From Syncephalis plumigaleata (taxonomy: Eukaryota > Zoopagomycota > Zoopagomycetes > Zoopagales > Piptocephalidaceae): a stretch of DNA of 64,000 nucleotides. Shown here one piece after another: positions 54,901 to 64,000 of the stretch. Each line of letters begins with the position of its first letter. Position 1 is the stretch's first letter. Made by a program: the position numbers and the translations under genes. The notes beneath the pieces were generated by a model that did not search any database, was not told where the DNA came from, and was given only the letters and a program-made list of their open reading frames with translations. The DNA lies in the NCBI GenBank assembly GCA_025201365.1, contig JAIXMF010000012.1, positions 558,001-622,000 on the forward strand, in the 5' to 3' direction.

Positions 54901-57900
54901 TATACATTGTCTGTCAATGGTATGATATCAACCTACCTTGTTCCTTTGTAAATCTTACAGATGACCACCATTTCCTAATAATGATTGTTAGTGTATGCAT
55001 GTGTGTGTGTGATAATGTCATTTCGTATATTTACCATTTAGCTCGTTTCTCCAATGATTCAATAAATGATTGTCGTGCATGTGGTGCAAGTAGTCGATTT
55101 ACATTCTTGTAATGCTGTTTAGCCACTTCCCATTGTGATTGGTGTAGAGCACGTTCACCCTGATATAATTGCCAGTTGGCTTGCTGCTTCAAATGATAAT
55201 GCTCGAGTGTAGGTAAACGAGCAGTATACTGATCCTCTTTGTGACGTAGATAGGCAAGACGTGCCAGTTCACCGAGTACATCATGCAGTAAAACTTGCGT
55301 GCCAGCCATTTCCGCTAATTGTTGCGCTTGATCCAAATAGTAATCGGCTTCCTTGAATGATCCACGTAGCATGTAAAGACGAGCAACTAGCAATAATCCA
55401 TTAATCCATCGCTAATAATATTACACAACATAAGTATATATGTACATCATAATGAATACTAATGCATCATCGATCATTCCTTACTTGTATCATTTCATGA
55501 CTTGAGTAATTGGACAACGCATTAACATCTTCTGCCGATACCATTCTCGTTCGAGTAGTGGATGTAATCTCTAATTGGAATGGATCCTGTGTTGTCGTAT
55601 CACTTGATTGTCTCGCGGTGAGTGATGCCGTAATACGAGCTAGAAATCGTATATTCGACATGGCATACGAGAGTGATGTGTTTAGATTGCCCTACATATA
55701 ATGATTAACATACATGATCATCATTGTATATCTATTCATGTTCTACCTTTAAACATTGCCATTCGGCGTGTACCATAAATGTATCCGCTTGTAATAGTCG
55801 ATACTTTAATCGAGTCTGAAATCTAACACGTTCCTCGAATTCTTCAGGTTGCCATGTTTGAGCTTGTTCCAGCAGTATTTTACTATTAAATGGTCATTAG
55901 TATACACATGAGCATTATAGTATTGAGTTAATGATTACCTATCATCCATATGTCCTTGAGCTATTTTGTATCGTGCACACGCAAGTAGCCATTCATTCTG
56001 TTCCAATCGATATTATTATATAATGGTTCAATTTGCTTTAGTAACACATCTACTCGATCTGCATAGCCTAATGCAAAGAAAGTAGTAGCAATTTGTAATA
56101 ACAATTTATGTTATCTATTCAATTGTACAATTAGTAAATAAGTACGTGTATACTATTACACTAACCTTGTATATTCAACTTGTTATCTGTTTGTTTTCGT
56201 CGTTCATTAACTTGCAAACAAATAAAATGTAATCGTAGCATTCGATCAGGTTTGTGAGTTGTCCGAATAAAGCTAGAGAAATACACTATTCATTATGATG
56301 AGTTAAGTAATAATAATAAAACATATAATCGCCCTATCTAGAAAGGATACATAAATGATCGTAGAGTGATTCGATATCCTCGATTGTCTTTGTATTCCCA
56401 TTCTTTTCAGCTATTCATTATAGTAGTATTGTTAGTAAGCATCATTGACATATATACAAGTATTTGGTTGTTCACTCTAGTAGTCTTACATTGCTTCAAT
56501 AAATGCTCCCAATGATCGAGTGCACCATCAACTGCATCATCAATGTCGAATCCACATCGATGACCAATAATGGCAAACCATGTGTATGCATAGGCAATCC
56601 GTTGCGGTAATACATTAATAAGTTCGGCATCTTGCTTCAAATGCTTTGTAGAGAATACAAGGAAATCATTCATGATTAGTATATATATATATAAATATAT
56701 ATAAAGAGGATTACCTTAGTACCATAAAGATCAATTGCTTGTGAAAGTAAATCAATAGCCATCTCTAATGATTTATTCTCTGTCAATTCTACACTAGATT
56801 GCTTCACTTGTAGATGTAGTATTTTAGCTTTCTCTACAAGCCAACTATAATTATGATTAGATATCCACATTATTACTACAGTGATTATTCTTACCTGCCA
56901 CGCTGAATGGGATGATCCATATTAACGCTGTACTCTTCCAATAATTCATCTACTATCAGTATTTGTAATGTGAGTGTATCCCGTTTATGATATTGACAAA
57001 GTGATCGCCATTCCATTGCCTTAATCATACGCAGTGTTGCATTAGAGAATATTGCCGGTGTTATAAATTGTTGATATAGATATATGTAGGATGTTTTAAT
57101 AGAGGATAATCCGATATCCACCCAACGACTAATCCAATCACTAATTCGTTCATGCTCTAATGTAATCTCATTCTCTGGCCAATAACGAATAGCCTTCCAT
57201 AATGATTGTTGAGCTTCCTATATATGAAATATATATACAGTAGTGAATATCATTATGTTAAACCAATAGAGTAACTAGATAATTAATTACCTTGAAATGA
57301 CCATGAACACATTGACAAGCAGTGAGCAACTCTAATTGTTTCCCTAGTTGTTTTCGTAATGCTACATCTGTTAATGATGTTCTCTCGAGTAATTGACAAG
57401 AAGTAGACATGGCCTTCTCTGCCCATACAGTCTCTTTTGCCTTATAGAGTCGACCACCAACATTATAGTAGGCAGTGGAGATCTTTACGATGTCTGCATC
57501 AGTGATGGATATCGTATTATTATCCAATGATTGCTTTACCAAATCTAATAAATGAAATGATAATGCATGATATTTTGCTAGTCTACGAAATAGACAATGC
57601 ACTGCAATAGTAATGAGTGATACTGCCATTTTATCCAATTCATTATTCTTTGATGAATTGATTAGCAAGTGGAAACATTGTTCTATAGTGTAGCTGTCAC
57701 TTTGACTAGATTCCGATTATCTATGAGCATGTCATCTGTGAATTCACCCAGTAAATGACATAATCCCTCAATAGATTGGGTTAATTTGTTGATTGTCGTT
57801 GATAATTGTGTTGTGATCACGTCATGCTATCGAATGTGGGCCAGTTCAGCGATGTTGCTTTTGCGATATACTTGAGCACTATATATATTTGTATTTGTAT

Positions 57901-59710
57901 AAGTGTATACAATAACTATGTATTACAATGACTTACTACTATTAATATCTTTCCCTTGGTACCATTTCACTTTGGCAGCTTCTAACAGAAACCATATCGT
58001 GTAGAGTGATGAGCACCTCGTATCTAATTGATCATCATTCGTCGATGTAGATTGATCATGCACATTCTGGACTGCCATACTCAATTTGATCAATATGTGT
58101 ACATTACGTAAAGCACCATCCCATTGCATAGACTAGACAATGTAGATTAGTTGTAGTCTATTGAATCAACAATGATTACTTACTTTACGTGCAGCATACA
58201 AATGATACTCGCACCATGTTGTATAATTTGCAGTTACTTTTAGTTTGTCAACTGTCAATTCACGTTCTATCCAATCGAGTAATTGATCATGATATTGTAC
58301 CAAGAATATCATTACTGAATTATTTGTTGTGTCTATATCTAATAGTTAACATATAATCAATCTATTTATATCATACGTGTATTGCTTACCTGTCATACTA
58401 GACTCGAATGATGATGGACGACTAGTTCGTTCAAATAATGCTGAGAATCGACTTGCATAATCACAAAATGTATTAAATCAAAGGATGTCCCACTAAGTAA
58501 GTAGCATCTTAGTGCTAGAAGGCGTAGTGTAATATACATGCAGGTGTGCAACTATCTACTCCCATTAATGATTAGTAAGCTTATTCCTATACACTAATGT
58601 GCATACTAATTGCTTACCATTCATTGTCGACAACTTTGATGCCATTCGATAAAACTCGCGAAATAGATGACTAGCTAATTGATCGACTGATTCAATAGAT
58701 TGCTGCTGTTTCTTATTATTATTACTATTACTATTGCTATTATTGCGTGTCTTTGATTGTTTCAATCGAATGGCAACATTTAACCAGTCAAGACAATGTC
58801 CATTATCCATTGATGATTTATCGGTAAATGTGACTACAATGCTCCGTATTACTTTCTAGATATCAAGTGAGTATAACAACTAGTAGAGCATATCATATCA
58901 TATTACCTCAATAAATGGAAATATCCTAAACCAATCCAGCATCGAATAATGTTTAACTGACATTGTATGACTAATGTTGCTACTTGTATATTACATGTTG
59001 AAGATACAGATTCGAGACACTAATGTTGTGCTTGATTGTCGTATCAGATGATGTACTAGTAACAACTGATTCGGTTGTAATAAGCGTGTTTAAACAATCA
59101 TGCAGCTGATCGAGTACTTTCAATGATGATGTATACTAAAGTAAATAAACAACGACGACGTATTAAGCTATCAATTATGGAGAACATAGCCTATAAGTAA
59201 CTTACCTCATTGGCATCAATACATTTGCTTATTAGCCCTAATGGCTTGTATTAATTCATAGCCTGTCAATGATACCAGTTTGTATTTATCCAATGCTAAT
59301 AGAGTCTGAGCAGTATACATGCTAATAGTTGCTACATAGGATGCTTGACGGCAGGCACATTCTTCTTGTCCGATAATTGTACGATATAGTTGCTCAGCCA
59401 TGTAAGACACGTATTTGCAAAGCGCATAGCATAACTGGCAAGTAACGGTCCTTGTTTACCGAGCGATGTTTAACATGAGCAGTTTTCTTTTGTGACGTAG
59501 ACATTTTACTACTAGTAGTCGTACTACTATAGTACTAATAGCACGGTAAAGCTGTTGCTCGACTGTATCTACCATGCTAGGTTGTATCGTTGTGTGTGTT
59601 TGCAATACCTCGATTATCGCGTCTAATGTCCACGCGTCATTGGACAGTAACGTTGAGGTTAACTGACCTGTATTGGTCTTTCCGGTTGCACGCTTTCTGC
59701 TAACAACCAT
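51918..59710 (-). CDS. ESP1: Separase (Esp1/Cut1), caspase-like cohesin protease
   Basis: A long multi-exon gene with more than 20 exons on the minus strand. The 3' exons are 54158-54445, 53442-54106, 53045-53371, 52610-52965, 52490-52570, 52262-52426 and 51918-52221. The catalytic domain is unmistakable: DHVVICSVSVHEEAKALYVGRY, the histidine in YFGHGGAGQYIKGSAIRKL, the cysteine in LLMGCSSGYL, and VVANLWDVTDKDTDRF with the closing CTLRYLVGAAPVIYGMP. Separase cleaves the cohesin kleisin Scc1 at anaphase. Upstream exons encode helical repeats as in the family. The start at 59,710 (MVVSRKRATGKTNTGQ) is a guess. In the middle, near 57,700-57,720 and 57,820, the coding frame shifts without an obvious intron, perhaps through single-base errors. 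Confidence 0.88.
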
Positions 59711-60045
59711 CGTGATGTATAAAGAGCATAGAATGTACTAGAAGGAGAGAGAGAGGGAATAGAGAAAAGGACGTGACAATAATTCGTGGTAACCCTAATA
59801 AACAAATAAAATACTATGACTAATAACAATCATGATAATGATGATATTGAATAACAAAAAAAGTAAACATAAAATAGCGTATATTGCGTATATTCATATA
59901 CACACACATGTATTTATGTATTGCATAATTAATTTTTAATTTAGCCGAGCGACATAGTTTATTGAACTACAATGCCGTATACGACAACCATCCTGGACGT
60001 CAAACAACAACAGTGTGAAAAAAGACAATAAACGAATGTTGTTTT

Positions 60046-60532
60046 TTACTTGCGGGAGGCACGGAGACCGGTGCGCTTGAAGGATGGGGTCTTGACTGGG
60101 CGTTGAGCAAGAACGATGGCGGTCATGCGAGCCAAAGCAACACGACGTTGTTGAGGGCGGACGGCACCAGAGACGGTACGAGCAGCACGAGCAGACCACG
60201 AGTCAACTTGACGGTGGTGCCAGTGGCGTGGGTCAACTTGACGCCCTTACCCTTTGGGCCGGCAGTCAAAGCAACCGACTAGAATGAGAAAACAAATAAT
60301 CGATTTAGATAAATGTATCATATAATATAGAATGATATGACTGAATATAGTAGCATGATAGTCGCTACTTGTAATAATCAATCTAATAGCTTACCTTGTT
60401 GACGAGGGAGGAAGAGGTGAAGGTGTTCTTGTTGGTCAAGTTGGCGGGTTCAGTGTTGAACTCGGCACCACTACGCTTAACAACGAAGCGGTTTTGCTTC
60501 TTCAACAACAACCAGGTAAGAGCGGAAGACAT
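60046..60532 (-). CDS. Ribosomal protein eL28 (one frame break)
   Basis: Exon 1 is 60395-60532 and encodes MSSALTWLLLKKQNRFVVKRSGAEFNTEPANLTNKNTF, the conserved start of eukaryotic L28 of the large subunit. Exon 2, from 60278, reads SVALTAGPKGKGVKLTHATGTTVKLTR and then, after a one-base shift near 60,192, SARAARTVSGAVRPQQRRVALARMTAIVLAQRPVKTPSFKRTGLRASRK to the stop at 60,046-60,048. The downstream part is basic and in the expected register, so one base is probably missing from the sequence. Codon use is that of a highly expressed gene. The two GT-AG boundaries are clean. Confidence 0.85.
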
Positions 60533-61591
60533 GGTAATTGATGATATAAAAGTCTCTCGGGAAAAGCTAGATTAAATGATCATAATGCAATAGTAAGAAA
60601 TAAAGTTGTAAGTAAAAAATCACATTATTATTCGAAATATCAAATTATACGCGACAATCTATAAATATGAATCTAATTCCATTAGCATTATGCTCATGTA
60701 TATTCTACTAGAATGCAATATTGATAGTCGTTGTATATATATATATATATACTGCTTTCATAGATTCATTAATGTTAATATCATAGCTATAGTAAATATA
60801 CATCTACTAAATGACCTGATTATTTCATCAGTATCTATGCTAACTAGCTATTGTCGTCGTTATTTCTTTCTTATTCCCCTTAACGACTCGTACGTATATT
60901 GTCATGCATATAACATATATATATATGCACTTGTTCAATCGTTATTCACTACTTACCCGCAACACTGCGATAATCCAGATGGGAGTCGAAAGAGGAGGAG
61001 AAAAGAAACAGAAGAAAAAGCTCACCTACTCTCATTGCATGATCAATGGGTTGCTACAATGCTAATCGTTGATTGGTCAGTAATTAGAAAATAAAATGGA
61101 ATAAAAACTGTCAACTTTTTCCTATTTTCAATCTATAATCCATTCATCACTAGAATGATCCCCTGTTTGCTCACTCTTATTTCACGCTAAGTACTCTTGT
61201 TACATTTGTGTAAACCATGTCACTTGACTTGTAAGCACTATTTATATATTTGTATAATAATAAAGCAATCGTCTATAGAATCTATTGCATAACAAGTAGA
61301 ATAAACATAAGCATTAGGGTTAATCAAGCAGGGGATCATATATAGTGCATTCGCGTATGCCATCTAGTCAACTAAAAGGAATGGCAATGGCAATACTAGT
61401 TATACATCCATCACCACGTGGTGATATCATCATATACGATCAAACTGAGATCTAATCATCTCATGATTGATTGCGCTTATATATTCCACGGGAAATAGAC
61501 GGAATAGCGGATTTGCCTGTCGTTTCTACTTCTTTGCTTTTCTTTCCAATTTCAATATTGACACAGTTACTGCTACATTTGTCGTAACAAT

Positions 61592-61623
<32 letters not shown>

Positions 61624-61639
61624 GTGCTTATCACTCAAT
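60533..61639. other. Divergent intergenic stretch
   Basis: No supported exon. It separates the divergent eL28 and CPA2 genes and holds short AT repeats near 60,737-60,751 and 60,920-60,926 and an ACT run near 61,592-61,621 just before the CPA2 start. Confidence 0.5.
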
Positions 61640-64000
61640 ATGCATCGACTACTACGTGCTGCCGGTCATAAGACCAATATTCTAGGCGTCAAGTCAACGC
61701 TACCACCACGTACGCTAGCTGGCTTACAGTCGCGTCACCTTAGTCTACTGGCGAATAATTCACTAGCAGTCTTTGTCCCACTAGTGTTACGGGAGCGCCA
61801 AAACCTAGTAACAGCAACGTTGCCACCAGCACTAGCAGCAATGGTGGTAGCAATCATGATATACGCGCCAATAGGGCAGCATGGTCGCATCAATTCTCGC
61901 GTAATGGCTATCGTTTTGCCAGTACAACAGCGACACCTGTGAGGAAATTCGTTTCTGAGGATATCTTGGCTCATGTACCAAAGGTACAAGTGAACAAGGT
62001 GCTCGTCGTGGGTAGCGGTGGTCTTAGCATTGGACAAGCCGGCGAGTTCGATTACTCTGGCAGTCAAGCGATCAAGGCGTTAAAGGAGGCGAATATCCAC
62101 ACGGTGCTCGTTAATCCTAATATCGCCACGATTCAAACGTCGCAAGCACTCGCGGATACGATCTACTTCCTTCCGGTCACGCCCGAGTATCTCGAGTATA
62201 TCATTGAGCGCGAGAAACCCGATGGCATTCTATTGACATTCGGTGGACAATCCGGTCTCAACTGCGGTATCGCTCTCGATAAGATGGGCGTATTACGTCG
62301 ACACAATGTCCAAGTGTTGGGTACTCCCGTTCAAACGTTAATCACCAGCGAGGATCGTGATTTATTCGCCAAGGCTTTGCAAGAGATTGACATTCCTGTC
62401 GCGCAATCAGTCGCAGTAGAAACGGTTCAGGATGCGTTAGATGCGGCAGCCGGCATCGGCTACCCGGTCATTGTCCGCTCGGCTTTCTCGTTGGGTGGAC
62501 TTGGTTCAGGTTTCGCTTCGGATGAAGACTCGCTACGACAACTGGCCACCAGTTCATTGTCACTTACACCGCAAATTCTCGTGGAAAAGTCGATGCGTGG
62601 CTGGAAAGAGTTGAATACGAGGTGGTGCGTGATGCCGCCAACAACTGTATTACCGTGTGCAATATGGAGAACTTTGATCCATTAGGCACGCATACCGGCG
62701 ATAGTATTGTCGTTGCACCGTCGCAAACCCTTACCGATGAAGAGTATCATATGTTGCGTACGGCGGCCATCAAGATCGTACGTCATATGGGCGTTGTTGG
62801 CGAGTGTAACGTGCAATACGCGCTTAATCCCGAGAGTCTCGAGTACAAGTTATCGAGATGAACGCGCGTCTCTCTCGTAGTTCGGCACTGGCCTCCAAGG
62901 CTACCGGCTATCCATTGGCGTTTATCGCTGCCAAGATTGCTCTCGGTTACACGTTGCCTGAATTGCAGAACGCGGTGACGAAATCCACTACGGCCTGTTT
63001 CGAGCCATCACTCGACTATATCGTCACGAAGATACCACGATGGGATCTGAGCAAGTTCAATCACGTGTCGCGCGAAGTAGGCTCGTGCATGAAGAGTGTC
63101 GGCGAAGTAATGGCCATTGGACGCACGTTCGAGGAAAGTCTACAAAAGGCCGTACGTCAAGTGGATCCGTCGTTCAGCGGATTCCAATCGTTGCCGGTGA
63201 ACGATCTCGACGACGCTCTCTCTCGTCCCACCGATCGTCGACTATTCCATGTCGGTTACGCGATGATCGAAAAGGGTTACTCCATCGATCGTGTTCACGA
63301 GTTGACCCGTATCGACAAATGGTTCCTCTACAAGCTGGACAATATCGTGCAGACGGAGAAGAAGCTGAGCCAGTACGGTCTAGATAATTTGCCGGTGGAT
63401 CTACTACATACGGCGAAGAAACACGGTTTCTCGGATGCTCAAATTGCCAAGGCACTAAATCCACCCTCTACGGAAGACCTCGTACGTGCCACTCGTAAAT
63501 CGGCCAACATCATTCCTCGCGTTAAGCGTATTGACACATTGGCCGCGGAATTCCCGCTGCCACCAACTATCTTTACACCACGTATAATGCCGATTCCGAC
63601 GATCTTGCCTTCGATGATAATGGCACCATGGTATTGGGATCAGGCGTGTACCGTATTGGTTCGTCGGTCGAATTCGACTGGTGTGGCGTTTCCTGCGTAC
63701 GTGCCCTTCGTCAACTAGGCCACAAGACCGTGGTGGTCAACTACAATCCCGAGACCGTATCGACCGATTTCGACGAATGCGATCGTCTCTACTTTGAGGA
63801 ACTCTCGTACGAACGCGTCATGGACATTTACGAGCGTGAAAAGGCATCGGGTGTCGTGGTTAGTGTGGGCGGTCAATTGCCACAAAATATCGCTTTACGT
63901 CTACACAAAATGATGTCAATGTACTTGGCACCTCACCCGTAATGATCGATCAGGCCGAGGATCGCTACAAGTTCTCGCAAATTCTCGATCGTATCGGTGT
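61640..64000 (+). CDS. CPA2: Carbamoyl-phosphate synthase large subunit, mitochondrial arginine type (partial, with frame breaks)
   Basis: It starts [37 protein letters not shown], a basic, hydroxylated N terminus typical of a mitochondrial presequence, which favours the arginine enzyme over the cytosolic CAD-type fusion. The first ATP-grasp half follows: [78 protein letters not shown]. The oligomerisation domain and the start of the second half ([30 protein letters not shown]) are present; the gene runs past the window. The frame breaks about five times (near 61,755, 62,610, 62,850, 63,556 and 63,909). At the last four, one more base in a short G or A run would keep the family sequence. The large subunit makes carbamoyl phosphate with the glutaminase Cpa1. 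Confidence 0.9.

Noticed and set aside
61939-62685. Start of the CPSase at the internal GTG
   Set aside because: The frame is open further upstream and the region before it encodes a presequence-like segment; the internal start is an effect of the nearby frame break.

Overview
This window looks like nuclear DNA of an early-diverging, intron-dense fungus. Introns are mostly 47-90 bases with GTAAG/GTAAA-type donors and TAG/CAG acceptors. The gene set is typical of fungi: Pso2, Syo1, Nte1, Rfc4, separase, Arl3-type GTPase, Mgr2/Romo1, a mitochondrial arginine-type carbamoyl-phosphate synthase and eL28. A secreted subtilase and a kinase with a signal peptide would suit a parasitic or mycoparasitic zygomycete-grade lineage such as Zoopagomycota, but that placement is an inference. 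Nothing bacterial, viral or plastid-like was seen.

Layout. 1-2,774: the 3' end of PSO2 and a SAP-domain membrane protein. 2,775-12,194: mostly gene-free, rich in GTAT and GAT microsatellites, with one PH-domain gene on the minus strand. 12,195-21,898: a compact housekeeping block holding a degenerate DnaJ-like membrane protein, an HMG-box INO80-type protein, SYO1, a malate dehydrogenase ending in SKL, and RFC4. 22,383-27,208: the phospholipase gene NTE1. 29,896-32,110: a 14-exon protein kinase with a possible FHA domain. 33,723-36,618: ribose-5-phosphate isomerase B, an Arl3/ARFRP1 GTPase and a double zinc-ribbon protein. 36.6-43.6 kb: two lineage-specific genes around ROMO1/MGR2, interspersed with a dispersed AT-rich repeat (a fourth, diverged copy lies at 33.4 kb). 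43,831-46,764: a secreted subtilase. 46,999-48,364: a kinase with a signal peptide. 49,166-51,710: a seven-helix membrane protein and a tiny membrane protein. 51,918-59,710: separase, with more than 20 exons. 60,046-60,532: ribosomal protein eL28. 61,640-end: carbamoyl-phosphate synthase large subunit, running off the window.

Several strongly conserved genes carry single-base frame breaks, most of them apparent losses of one base in a short run (CPA2, eL28, the DnaJ-like gene, separase), and NTE1 has one in-frame TGA. The clustering in conserved genes with otherwise perfect reading suggests assembly or read error more than decay, but this cannot be settled from the sequence. The most interesting candidates for new biology are the signal-peptide kinase with DFD in place of DFG, the FHA-like kinase with an 8-base exon, the J-like protein that has lost HPD, the seven-helix protein, and the four-copy repeat family.
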